From contig JAPNXP010000011.1 in the NCBI GenBank assembly GCA_028753945.1, positions 434,001 through 498,000 on the forward strand: a stretch of DNA of 64,000 nt. Direction: 5' to 3'. Origin of the DNA: Hexactinellida sp. DTS-2022. Taxonomy: Eukaryota > Porifera > Hexactinellida. Numbering within the stretch: position 1 is the stretch's first letter; every line of letters starts with the position of its first letter. Below are positions 32,287 through 43,130 of the stretch, piece after piece. The notes beneath the pieces were generated by a model. The model saw only the letters and a list, made by a program, of their open reading frames with translations. It was not told the DNA's origin and did not search any database. The position numbers were made by a program, and so were the translations under genes.

Positions 32287-33513
32287 AACGAGCCCTTCGG
32301 TCTCGGTCGCTTTGCGACAGATCGGTGCTACGCACCTCAAGTTAACGGCCGCTAAGCGGCCTTACTCCTCACATTTTCTACCATGGAAATGGTAGATAGC
32401 TATCTAATTTTCATTAATTTGTTTACCTATTTGTGTAAACAACAACAACAACAAATACTCATATTAGAATTTTATAAATGCGAAATTCGTGTTCAGCACA
32501 CTTGTTTACTTATAATACCTATTGAAAGTTAACTTCTAGGTTGATTTTGAATTTTAATTAATTTGTTTACCTATTTTGTGTAAACAACAACAACAAATAT
32601 TAATATGAGAAATTTATAATCGCGAAATTCGTGTTCGGCATACTTGTTTACCTATAATACCCGTTGGAAGCTAACTTCTAGGTTGATTTTGAATTATAAT
32701 TAATTTGTTTACCTATTTTGTGTAAACAACAACAACAAATATTAATATGAGAAATTTATAAACGCGAAATTCGTGTTCAGCATAATTGTTTACCAATAAT
32801 ACCCGTTGGAAGCTAACTTCTAGGTTGATTTTGAATTTCATTAATTTGTTTACCTATTTTGTGTAAACAACAACAACAAATATTAATATGAGAAATTTAT
32901 AATCGCGAAATTCGTGTTCGGCATACTTGTTTACCTATAATACCCGTTGGAAGCTAACTTCTAGGTTGATTTTGAATTATAATTAATTTGTTTACCTATT
33001 TTGTGTAAACAACAACAACAAATATTAATATGAGAAATTTATAAACGCGAAATTCGTGTTCAGCATAATTGTTTACCAATAATACCCGTTGGAAGCTAAC
33101 TTCTAGGTTGATTTTGAATTTCATTAATTTGTTTACCTATTTTGTGTAAACAACAACAACAAATAATAATATGAGAAATTTATAAACGCGAAATTCGTGT
33201 TCGGCATACTTGTTTACCTATAATACCCGTTGGAAGCTAACTTCTAGGTTGATTTTGAATTTTAATTAATTTGTTTACCTATTTGTGTAAACAACAACAA
33301 CAAATATTAATATGAAAAATTTATAAATGCGAAATTCGAAATCAGCAAACTTGTTTACCTCTATAACATTTGTTTACCAATTATAACATTTGACAGTTAG
33401 TTTATATCCCAATATTAATTGCGGTTTCTATTCCCCCATCACTTTAATACAATCCGGACAAACAAACAAACAAACAAACAAACACACAACAATCGAGATT
33501 TAATAATATAGAT
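32287..33513 (-). mobile_element. Helitron/Helentron-like non-autonomous element with internal minisatellite
   Basis: Read on the minus strand it starts atctatattattaaatctcg, has a gtttgtttg tract, then tandem units and a terminal GC-rich hairpin zone (aaggccgcttagcggccgtt, then cgcaaagcgaccgagaccga). Elements with a fixed 5' end, central minisatellite and 3' stem-loop and no terminal inverted repeats are typical of the Helentron-derived DINE/HINE group. A second copy lies at 38389-39071 in the opposite orientation, and a 5' fragment at 50786. No Rep-helicase frame present. Family assignment is inference. Confidence 0.6.
32405..33370. repeat. Minisatellite, about seven copies of a 142-bp unit
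   Basis: Each unit has aatttgtttacctattttgt, gtaaacaacaacaacaaata, gcgaaattcgtgttcggcat and gaagctaacttctaggttga. Unit starts recur near 32414, 32560, 32700, 32844, 32985, 33127 and 33269. Alternate units share variants, suggesting a two-unit amplification step. Not CRISPR: the whole unit is repeated, with no unique spacers. Confidence 0.9.
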
Positions 33514-33612
33514 AAGTCATACAACTCATAACATGTACATCAAATAAGTATACATACAAGTACTAAATATATAACATTAAGCAAAAGGGGATCATATTAA
33601 AAGAACAATCAT

Positions 33613-34845
33613 TTATTTTAAGAGAGGTTCTCGAAGTATTCTCGAGTCCATACTTCTGGCTGTTTTAGGGAATAGCGATTTGAAATGACAACTAACATTC
33701 ATTCTGGATAGCAGGTAAGGAATGGTTGACAAGTTCAATGCAGAAAAACATAGGATACCGATTGTCACTGGAAATATTTGAAGAAAATATGTAATATCGG
33801 TAAATGCAACCAATATACGTACATACATGTGAATGACAGATTGTTGAAATGGAGGACAAAATCCAAATACACGTTTGATTTCATCTGGATGTAAGAATAA
33901 TGCTATAACATTAAAAGATTTGAAACTAATGTATATGTAGAAAGAAACTATACTGACGGAATATAAGGTTAGGAATATTTTAAAATGTCTGAGATTTTTG
34001 GTGTACGATTTAAATTGGAAATTTTCTGTACCAAATGCTATCTTAGTGTCCAATATTTTCCATTTTAAAACACGAATCATTCTACGTGCGTAGCGGTAAG
34101 TGAAGAATAATTGAAAACTGATAGTAATGATAATAACTAATTCAAGTAGGATGATTAATTCTATTCTCACCAATAGTATTAACAAAATCAAAATGATTAC
34201 AAATGAAGCCAAGATGAGTGCCTTCTGTTCACGAGCCAAATTCACAGATTTCATAGATGAATTATAGTTAAGAGAATTCTTAATTATCATTGCATAATAT
34301 GACATTAGAACGTAAACCAGTGAATGTTCAATGATATAAGCCAGTTCAAAGATGATATTTATAACTCGAGACCAGAAATGGTAAAAATGCTCCGAATTTA
34401 ATGGTATTCTATGTATGCCATTGCAATTATAATTCGTGTTTTCGAATTTGTCGAAAATTTGCAAAGAAATGTTAAACAAATTGAACTCAATGTTATTATT
34501 CACAGAATAAGTCTGATTTTCAATGTAGTTAACAATAGTTATGCACCAATCAATTAATGCAGCAATGGCAAGAATAGATATAATTACTTCTACGGATACA
34601 ATAGCAAGTAGGAATAGTGACTTATAATACTCAACCTTTGCATTCAGTGCATTCAAGTGTGTATCTTCATTGCGTATATATTCAGTAGTACACTTTACTT
34701 TTCGCCTTAGTTGGTTTGATTGTTTGTATAATACAATGACCCAAAAGAGTAATAAAATAGCTTGAAAACAAAATATAGCAAGAAATACAAAACAAATAAA
34801 CAATTCGAAAATATATACCGAAATAATCCAATCAAAATATATCAT
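33613..34845 (-). CDS. 7TM receptor-like protein, cluster member 3
   Basis: 410 residues, single exon, ATG at 34843-34845 (MIYFDWIIS). Same seven-segment layout. Motifs: SLNYNSSMKSVNLAREQK, WKILDTKIAFGTENFQF, NLSTIPYLLSRMNVSCHF and C-terminal REPLLK. The outer loop between segments 2 and 3 is shorter than in members 1 and 2 but keeps NYNCNG; the outer loop between 6 and 7 keeps FGFC. Clearly older divergence than between members 1 and 2. Lies between two oppositely oriented Helitron-like elements, together with member 4. Confidence 0.82.
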   Translation of the reverse strand: MIYFDWIISVYIFELFICFVFLAIFCFQAILLLFWVIVLYKQSNQLRRKVKCTTEYIRNEDTHLNALNAKVEYYKSLFLLAIVSVEVIISILAIAALIDWCITIVNYIENQTYSVNNNIEFNLFNISLQIFDKFENTNYNCNGIHRIPLNSEHFYHFWSRVINIIFELAYIIEHSLVYVLMSYYAMIIKNSLNYNSSMKSVNLAREQKALILASFVIILILLILLVRIELIILLELVIIITISFQLFFTYRYARRMIRVLKWKILDTKIAFGTENFQFKSYTKNLRHFKIFLTLYSVSIVSFYIYISFKSFNVIALFLHPDEIKRVFGFCPPFQQSVIHMYVRILVAFTDITYFLQIFPVTIGILCFSALNLSTIPYLLSRMNVSCHFKSLFPKTARSMDSRILREPLLK

Positions 34846-36588
34846 TTCTTTTAACTTGAGAAGTTGAGATTGTCAATAACTAGAATCAGTTGTATGATTT
34901 ATTCAGCAAAAAATAATGGTATAAATACAATTATCAATATAGTGTGTAATCCAATACAACGGAATTGTATTACAAATTTGCTAAGAAATAAGTACAGCCT
35001 TTTATTCTAATTATTATATCATAGCCAATGAATGCGACATCACATCACTGCGTACTTATTAAATTCTAAACTTACAGGATAAAGTAATGGTATAACTTAT
35101 TGTGTAAAGTCACCTCATTATAGCGATAACCAAAAAACAGTACCTCGAACCATAATCTTGAGTATAACGGTAAATACTTGCTTTAAGATACAATATATTG
35201 TTCAAAATACATATTCCAAACGAGGATCATGTTTAGTATTATTCATTTTGTCATTGGAGTTAGCTAAAAGTATCCTTAATTTGAGTGCTTAATCCGATCA
35301 ATTATATTTTAGTATTATATCGTATCACACATCACGATTCTCAATATTCTGGTAATTAACTATCTATAACGGTAAATATTAGACTGTCCCTTAGTGGCCG
35401 TTATAAATCAATACTGTACCCTCCTACCTATCAGCTTGCTCTATAGATAACAACTTTTCCATGCTGTTAAATTAAAATCGTATAATGTACTATGTAGTTG
35501 CTATAACTCTTATTACTGGTAAATTGAATATGAACTAATATATTGCAGTTCTTTTATTAGAAACTAATTACAAACAAACTAATAAACACAGTAGTACAGA
35601 AGGGGAGAGGGAGAAAGGAAATGTGAGTATAGTTTTAATAGATTTATTATTTAATATGTAATTGCTTTATAAACGCTTATTATTCGTGTAAAAGAAGAGA
35701 TCCCAACCAGGTCCTGGGGGCAACGAAAAAAGTAATTTAGTATACAGTCCACTCCGCTTAATAGAGCCACCTCGGGACCAGGTTGTTTTGACATTAAGCC
35801 GAGTTGAATGTTGTACTTATATATAAATAGAGCTAAATTATTATACTATTCTATTTTTATACAATACTCATGTCGTATAATTTCCTGCTAATTTATATTA
35901 ATTTCTTTATAGAATAACACACACAATAAATTAGATTTTTAATATACGTAAGAATATCCATAGTATTTTCAATCTATGATATATCTTTCCTATTTAGAAA
36001 CGAAAGACCGGATTAGGTAAGTATGATATGTCTTCAGCTTTTCTAGATCTATTACGTAATACTGACTGCGGTTTGCTATAGCCTATAGATGTAAAGGAGT
36101 ATAAGTGAACGCATTTTTACGTTCTCCTGGTGTTCATACTAACGAGTTTCTACTGTATTTCGAAGACCATATACGTATCATATTGTAGAGGTTTGTTTAC
36201 GGGCCCCTAAAACGAACTCCTACACATATAGCCATAGACTTCCAATTTCACCCATCCCTCCAGAATTTTTCCTTAAAATCACGCACCCCTGGCCCTGGGT
36301 GAATGCCGTGCACCAAAATAAAGGCCTGAATAGAACCAATTTGTAATTTTTAAGGTTCTAATAAATTTAATCAGACGGGAACAAATAAGAAACATTGCGT
36401 AACCTATTAGTAAATTATTAATAGGTATATGTATTTGGATCATGTAAGTGCTTTCTAATTGTTGCCTGACCACTTCAACTTTGCATTCACCCGGCGTATT
36501 AACATGTTATTAATCTTTACAAAACCTTTAAAAGTACGGTATAAACAAATAGTATCAGAAAATATAGCATAATACTGACAGTAATTGA
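34846..36588. other. Intergenic; one tiny CAGT-ended MITE
   Basis: Apart from 35745-35813 no bounded element is seen; 35100-35400 has tataacggtaaat-type words that may be a decayed transposon. Short frames near 36279-36473 are not supported. Confidence 0.45.
35745..35813. mobile_element. Internally deleted CAGT-ended MITE
   Basis: Starts CAGTCCACTCCGCTTAATAG after TA and ends ccgagttgaatgttg before TA; only 69 bp, with most of the interior found at 25554 and 50085 missing. Confidence 0.6.
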
Positions 36589-37797
36589 TTAGTTTAATAA
36601 AGGTTCCGTTAAATTCTTGAGGAAAAAGAATCTGGGAATTTTGAAGTGACATCTAAAGTTCAATTTTGAAAGCAAGTAAGGAATAGTTGATAGATTCATG
36701 ATGAATAGGATTATAATGTAAGAGATGAATGGTATTCTATGTACCATTAGTAACCAATAATTCAACAGGTCCAATATATTTATGTAGATTTCCGATTGAA
36801 AAGCAAAAGAGTTGATTCCATATATTTGATGTAGTTGATCTGGATACAGTATAACAACTATGTATCTAATGGAGTATAATATTATGAAAATACAAAATGA
36901 AATCACAACGATTTCATAGATGAATATATATACTTTAAATCTTTTAAGACTCTTCATGTACAACTTGTATTGATAATGGTTTTCACCGAATGCTATTTTG
37001 GTGTCCAATATTTTCCATTTAAGAACACGAATCAGCTTTCTTGAGTAGTAGAATGTAAGAGTTAATTGAATTATGCCAACACAAATTTGAACCAATTCAA
37101 ATATGATTAATATTTCAACTCTCACCAAAAGAATTAATAGAAGTATACACACTATAAACGAGCAAAATATGAGTAACTTCTGTTCCCGTGCTAAATTAAC
37201 TGATTTAATGGAAGAATTATAGTTAAGCGAATTCTTAACTATCATTGCATAGTATGACATTAGAGTGTACACGGGTGTAAATGCTAGGATCAGAGATGTA
37301 CCAAAACATCCATGTACAAACGTAGATAGATACCGATTAGAAACTGTGTGTATCGGCCTAGTGAAATTGCAAATGTTGATGTTTAAAGCACTATTGTTGT
37401 CAGAATAGTAGTGTACAAAATTCGAGAGGTTAAATGTGTGGTCTCTTTTATCCAAAATTGGTTGGTAACTATTGAAATGTGTCAAGATGAAAACCAGAAA
37501 TTGAGAACTAGCAAATAGAGTAAGAAATGCAGAAATAGTCTCACATACTACAATTGCAAGCAAGAATAGGGACTTAAAATACTCAACTTTGGTATTCAAA
37601 GCCTCTAAGAAAATACTCTGATTTAAAGCATCTAAAATTGAATTTTTGACATTTCTTTTCAAACGAATGCAGCACTTAAACAACACAATTAGCCATACAA
37701 GAAGTAGAACTGAGTGACATGAGACAATAATACTACAGATTACCTCTACCAATAAATCAACAATATTATCAGAGATCAAAGATTGAAGACTACACAT
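36589..37797 (-). CDS. 7TM receptor-like protein, cluster member 4
   Basis: 402 residues from ATG 37795-37797 (MCSLQSLISDNIVDLL); the longer frame to 37830 would need a TTG start. Motifs: SLNYNSSIKSVNLAREQK, WKILDTKIAFGENHYQY, NLSTIPYLLSKLNFRCHF and C-terminal TEPLLN. The outer loop after segment 2 keeps one Cys (NICNF), but the outer loop before segment 7 reads YGINSF where other members have a Cys, so any disulphide between these loops is absent or different here. A TATATAAG lies at about 37910-37917 on the minus strand. Confidence 0.82.
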   Translation of the reverse strand: MCSLQSLISDNIVDLLVEVICSIIVSCHSVLLLVWLIVLFKCCIRLKRNVKNSILDALNQSIFLEALNTKVEYFKSLFLLAIVVCETISAFLTLFASSQFLVFILTHFNSYQPILDKRDHTFNLSNFVHYYSDNNSALNINICNFTRPIHTVSNRYLSTFVHGCFGTSLILAFTPVYTLMSYYAMIVKNSLNYNSSIKSVNLAREQKLLIFCSFIVCILLLILLVRVEILIIFELVQICVGIIQLTLTFYYSRKLIRVLKWKILDTKIAFGENHYQYKLYMKSLKRFKVYIFIYEIVVISFCIFIILYSIRYIVVILYPDQLHQIYGINSFAFQSEIYINILDLLNYWLLMVHRIPFISYIIILFIMNLSTIPYLLSKLNFRCHFKIPRFFFLKNLTEPLLN

Positions 37798-38388
37798 ATT
37801 AAGTTTGTGTTTAAACTGAATACTCAACAAAACAATCTAAAAAGAATCCAAATTTAGCTTCAATATATTACTTTGTGAAACAATTTTATTTCAGTTATTT
37901 TAAAATATACTTATATATACAGTCCTGACTTGCAAATTAATGTTCTATAATATTAAAATTACTTTCCACTATTTTTAGGGTATTGTACAACACCACGCAA
38001 TGTCCACGTAATATAATGACTTCATATTTTAAGAAATATTAAAATGAATATAAACATAACAGTATTTGTTATCCAGTTCAAACTTACGTAGGTATAATTT
38101 GTCATTTACTTGGATAGACTAAAAATTACTGATCCTTACAAGATGATTTTATTAAAAACAATATTACATAATAATTTGATTCAATTAGGAAGAAAATTTT
38201 TGAATTGAAACAATAGTTGAACTCCTTGTTCAATAAAATAAACAGATGTTTTCAAAAGCATAGATGATTAAGTATTTAATTATTTAATTATTTAATTAGT
38301 TAATTAAACAATTTTTATGTTTATAAATATTTGACGTTCGTCTCAAAGGTAATGGTTGACAACCTATGAGGCAGGTATGTATATAAAT

Positions 38389-39071
38389 ATCTATATTATT
38401 AAATCTCGATTGTTGTTTGTGTGTGTGTGTGTTTGTCCGGATTATATTAAAGTGATGGGGGAATAGAAACCGCAATTAATATGGGATATAAACTAACTTT
38501 CAAATGTTATAATAGGTAAACAAGTATGCCGAACACGAATTTCGCGTTTATAAATTTCTCATATTAAAATTTGTGTTGTTGTTTACACAAAATAGGTATA
38601 CAAATTAATGAAAATTCAAAATCAACCTAGAAGTTAGCTTCCAACGGGTATTATAGGTAAGCAAGTATGCTGATTTCGAATTTCGCATTTATAAATTTAT
38701 AATATGAATATTTGTTGCTGTTGTTTACACAAAATAGGTAAACAAATTAATGAAAATTCAAAATCAACCTAGAAGTTAGCTTTCAACGGGTATATAGGTT
38801 AACAAGTATGCTGATTTCGAATTTCGCATTTATAAATTTATAATATGAATATTTGTTGTTGTTGTTGACACAAAATAGGTAAACAAATTATTGAAATTCA
38901 AAATCAACCTAGAAGTTAGCTTTCAACGGGTATTATAAGTATATAACTATGACAAATATTTACTAACTATGTAATCATTTGTTTGTGAGGAGTAAGGCCG
39001 CGTAGCGGCCGTTAACATGAGGTGCATAGAAACGATCTGTCGCCAAAGCGACCGAGACCGAAGGGTTCGTT
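38389..39071 (+). mobile_element. Helitron/Helentron-like element, opposite orientation to 32287-33513
   Basis: Begins atctatattattaaatctcg with a (gt)n tract, carries three to four minisatellite units (aaattcaaaatcaacctag, gttgttgttgacacaaaat) and ends with ggccgcgtagcggccgttaa and gcgaccgagaccgaagggtt. Together with the copy at 32287 it forms an inverted pair around cluster members 3 and 4. Confidence 0.62.
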
Positions 39072-39120
39072 GGTTATATATTTCCAATATAATTGTTGGC
39101 ATTGTAAATACATCCATTAA

Positions 39121-40866
39121 CTGAAAACCATGAATTATAATAGAACCACAATATGTAGTTTCTTAGTAGTTATAAGTTAGAATAGTTGCAAGTTCTTTTG
39201 CTTTACTAACTTTACACAAACTTCAAATAAAAACTAAACAGGTAAGTTGGCTTTATGCCTTGGGTGTCTATCCGATGCCCTTATAATAAAACTAAATTAT
39301 TAATATATTATACTATACTAGTATGGATCTCCAACCACAGATACCTATTTATTAGTACAAGTTGCTCGTACTTTACTTATACTTGCGGCCCTCGCTTTTA
39401 TTTAAAAAGCATGTTCCTTTTCAAATTAAATGTCTAAATGTCCTTGATGGTGACCTCTAGCTCCATTTATATATTCGTGGATCCTAGCTATAGGTTTATA
39501 TAGAGTAAATAATTTGGTTATTACTTATTAGTGCTAATTTGAACATATAATTTGCTAGATATTAAAGCTCGTCCTGTTCAATAATATACCAACTCCAAAT
39601 AAAAAATCACTAAGAAACTGTAACAGTGAACCCCTAACTTTGGGATGTGGAGATGTTATTGAATTGATTGATAATAATTTGATATCAATTAACACAATGG
39701 AATGTTAGAAATGTATGGCTAGACATACATAAGTTATCACAAATAACTGTTTAGATGCCTGAACTTCCTCTCGACCAATTAGATTACGGTCTCAGTATTC
39801 TATAATGCACACTTAACATTTGCAACACTAAAGCATTCGATTATACTAATTGAATGCTAGCTGCTAATCCATACTAGAACAACCATATAATTTAATTGGC
39901 TAAAGGTTTTGACACTTTTTGTAATGGAAGATCGAAGATGTGAATATTTTTTTAGATATTGAACTTGTTTGCACATACTGTATTCCCTTCCCCCTGCCAA
40001 ATTTCAAATCTGTAGCTTTTACCAGTTCCTCAATCAATTCTGAACAAACATTGTGTTTTAATATATAAGATAGACTAAAATTAAATATAGCCTTTCTAAA
40101 CTTTAGATCTGTGAATTTATTGAAAAGTTGAGTAGATTTGGAATTTATTGAAAAACTTGAGTAGATTCGGGTACTAAGAATGTACTTAAGTCGTATTCAC
40201 TAAGATTTAAGTGTGTACTTAAGTACAAAACTTAAGTAACCTACTAAGTTGACTTAACTTATAAGAATTTTCTTTTATTGACTCTTTAGAGTCTAGAGGT
40301 TGGTGTTTAATTAGAACATTGTATTAGATTTCTAGTAGTACTTGCGTTACTTTAGGGGAAGTTTATGATTCTATTTTACATTTATTACAATTGGTTGTTG
40401 TTTTCTAAAAGTCTGTTTTTTCTCAAGCACAAAAATCACCGGACTTCATTGAGAATATTCTTTTTAAAGTTAAATTAATACAGCAAGCTATTACAATAGC
40501 ATTCCATACACTAATATGCTATGCGATTAAATATAATTCAATTTAGTACTTAGTTAAGTATGTACTTAAAAGGATTAAAGAGAAAGAAGTTGCAAGCTAG
40601 AGTAATTAACTTTTCAAAAAATAGTGTTTAGGTTGAGACAAAAAAAAACCTCGGAGGAGATTTAGGTAAAATTAGAATACTAAATAATTTAGTTTTATTA
40701 TAAGGGCATCGGATAGACACCCAGGCATAGAGCCAACTTACCTGTTTAGTTTTTATTGAAGAGTTGTGTAAAGTTTAAGTAAAGCAAAATAAATTTCAAG
40801 CTATTCTTACTTATAACTACTAAGAAACTACATATTGTGGTTCTATTTCAATTAATGGTATTCAGA
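39121..40866. mobile_element. 1.7-kb element with about 180-bp inverted terminal repeats
   Basis: Left arm 39121-39306 and right arm 40684-40866 are reverse complements with small gaps; both carry gtgtctatccgatgccctta or its complement, and aaactaaacaggtaagttgg. The interior has no long frame and contains repeats of ttaagtac words. A single arm is found alone at 50484-50650. Non-autonomous DNA transposon of unknown superfamily. Confidence 0.7.
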
Positions 40867-41224
40867 TCTTAGGTAATTGGGATTCTTTGCTATCGGATTC
40901 AATTAATTATGTTATGAATTGGAAGCCATCTTTAATTATCTATAATCAAGTTATTAACTAACTCAGGATAGTTCAATTACTACTTTATTAATCTCCTCAT
41001 TAACCTAGTTAGTAAGAACACGGTTGATATTGAAAATAATTCATAAATCTATAATGATCCTACGTACTTGTATGATACAGGAGAATTTCCGAATTCGGAT
41101 CCTCAAAGTAGAATATGTAAACCTTTAGGAAATTTATAATATATACATTGGGATTTATAAATGAAATGAAATTTAATATCTTGATTACAATATACATAAC
41201 TTGTATTACAAATTTACTTATTTG

Positions 41225-41467
41225 CTATGATGCTATCCAATATAACAACACTCTAAGTCTTTTCAAGAATTTTTCTGTTCTTGTTATCGATAAGAGTAGA
41301 AATAGTTTGCTCTCTCTCAGTTGACTAATTTTATTTTCAACTTCCTCTCCCGTATATCTTTCTTCTAACCGCTGCAACTCTGACAGCAGTGCTGTTTCTC
41401 TCTCTTGTAGCATCTGGTGAGCTCTAGTAACTTTATTTAGTAGCTCTACTCGTGTCTTATCTACCTG
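41225..41467 (-). pseudogene. Broken TRIM-type coiled-coil exon
   Basis: The minus strand from an acceptor-like cctgtcccag at about 41468 encodes VDKTRVELLNKVTRAHQMLQ, then RETALLSELQRLEERYTGEE and NKISQLRES, the heptad pattern of the coiled coil after the B-box in TRIM proteins. After QLRESK the coding quality moves to another frame (TISTLIDNKNRKILEKT) which then meets a stop, so at least one frameshift and one stop are present. No RING or B-box exon is found nearby. It is a decayed host gene fragment rather than a working gene. Confidence 0.6.
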
Positions 41468-41921
41468 GGACAGGAATTAATTCTTTATGGGACAATAATC
41501 TAGCCATTTCATATACAAAACTACTATTCTACTCAACTTATCTACTCAATTTATGCAATATATCGTATGTGCATATTATTATATAGTTTATTTTTAAAGA
41601 AGTATCATAAAACAAATGAGTTTTAATTATTTAAGAACAACACACCTAATTAATTAATTAAAAAGATATCTAAAAAGCATCACATTAAACATTCAAAATT
41701 TATACATATGCAATATTCATTTAATTATTACATAAGGCAAAACTACTGTAAAATCATTAATAATATTATTCAATAAAACAATGTGTATTGTGTAATGTGA
41801 ATAATGGTTCAGATTACTATAGGTAAAATTACCTTCAAATCATTTTGAAAATACCGAGTAAGTTTAGTAATTACATTCATATAAATAGGAAGAATAAATG
41901 TAAATTATATACAATTTTAAT
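41468..41921. other. Intergenic with TATA box of cluster member 5
   Basis: AT-rich. TATAAATA at 41880-41887 lies 42 bp upstream of the ATG at 41922, predicting a leader of about 10 nt. Confidence 0.5.
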
Positions 41922-43130
41922 ATGTTTGGGTTAAATATTATTGAAAGAAGGTATTTTGCCGAATTTATTTTGGACATAATTTGTATTATAGTTTTTCTAA
42001 TTCATGCAATTCTATTATTTGTGTGGGTTGTTGTTCTATTTAAATTTATAATCCAATTGAGAAGGAAAGTTAAATATTCCAATTTGTTTCAGTGCAGTAG
42101 AAATCAAGATTCACATCTCAATGTTTTGAATACAAAGGTCGAGTACACTAAATCTCTATTTATGTTTTCTATCGTATTCTTTGAAATAATTTCATACATT
42201 CTTTCTATTGCTGCGATCAGTGAAGATATTGTAGATATTATTAGTTACTACACCGATGCTTTGGAATTTCAGAAGATAAATATTTCTTCAAATATCTCCA
42301 TTTCTAATTCAAACTATACTTCTAATTGCAATATCACAAATACTATACCATTTGCATGGCATATATTTAAACACGATACTTCTCGAATTGTATTTGTGAG
42401 TTTTGAAATTTCCCTAGTTTTAATCTTGTCACCCGTATACATTCTAATGTCATATTATGCAATGGTAATTAAGAAATCCCTAAACTACAATTCCACTATG
42501 AAATCAGTGAATTTGGCTCGTGAGCAGAAGAAACTCATTTTCTGTTCATTCATTATGATTCTCTTTCTAATAATACTATTGGTGAGAGTTGAAGTATTAT
42601 TTTTATTCGAATTAGTTGAAAGTAGTATAGCCATTATTCAACTCGTGATTACATTCTATTATTCACGAAAATTTGTTCGTGTTCTCAAATGGAAAATATT
42701 CGACACTCAATTAGCATATGGCAGAGACCATTTTCAATCTTTATCTTATACCAAAAGCCTCAAAACATTTAAAAGATTTATTTTCGTATACTTAGTTGCA
42801 GCTGTCTCTATTTGCCTATTCTCAATATGTCACTCCGTTAAGATTATACTAATAATCTTGCATCCATTTGAATTATATAATATTTTCGGGATATGCATTC
42901 ATTTCGAACATTCTGCTTCCTATGTCCACGTCATTAATCTACTTATCAAAATCCTACCAATTGTCGAGGGAATTCCGTTAGCTGTTTGCATCATTTGTAT
43001 GTTCATACTTAACTTGTCAACTATTCCTTATTTATTATCAAGAATTAATGTGAGTTGTCATTTTAATCGGAAATACTTGCAAGCTTTTTCTAATAAAAGT
43101 CTGAGAGAACCTCTGATAAAGCAATATTGA
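41922..43130 (+). CDS. 7TM receptor-like protein, cluster member 5
   Basis: 402 residues, single exon, ATG 41922 (MFGLNIIERRYF). First plus-strand member of the cluster. Motifs: SLNYNSTMKSVNLAREQK, WKIFDTQLAYGRDHFQS (a diverged form of inner loop 3), NLSTIPYLLSRINVSCHF and C-terminal REPLIKQY, which extends past the usual end by two residues. The glycosylated outer loop has four or more sequons and NCNIT; the loop before segment 7 has FGIC. A TATAAATA box lies 42 bp upstream of the ATG. Confidence 0.82.
   Translation: MFGLNIIERRYFAEFILDIICIIVFLIHAILLFVWVVVLFKFIIQLRRKVKYSNLFQCSRNQDSHLNVLNTKVEYTKSLFMFSIVFFEIISYILSIAAISEDIVDIISYYTDALEFQKINISSNISISNSNYTSNCNITNTIPFAWHIFKHDTSRIVFVSFEISLVLILSPVYILMSYYAMVIKKSLNYNSTMKSVNLAREQKKLIFCSFIMILFLIILLVRVEVLFLFELVESSIAIIQLVITFYYSRKFVRVLKWKIFDTQLAYGRDHFQSLSYTKSLKTFKRFIFVYLVAAVSICLFSICHSVKIILIILHPFELYNIFGICIHFEHSASYVHVINLLIKILPIVEGIPLAVCIICMFILNLSTIPYLLSRINVSCHFNRKYLQAFSNKSLREPLIKQY

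Larger units (their letters stand above)
37798..41224. other. Intergenic holding two large non-coding elements
   Basis: Contains the Helitron-like copy 38389-39071 and the long-inverted-repeat element 39121-40866. Between 41070 and 41220 is a segment repeated in inverse orientation at about 51890-51990. Confidence 0.6.

Noticed and set aside
32405-33370. CRISPR-like regular repeats
   Set aside because: Whole 142-bp units repeat without unique spacers, and the genome is eukaryotic; a minisatellite within a mobile element.
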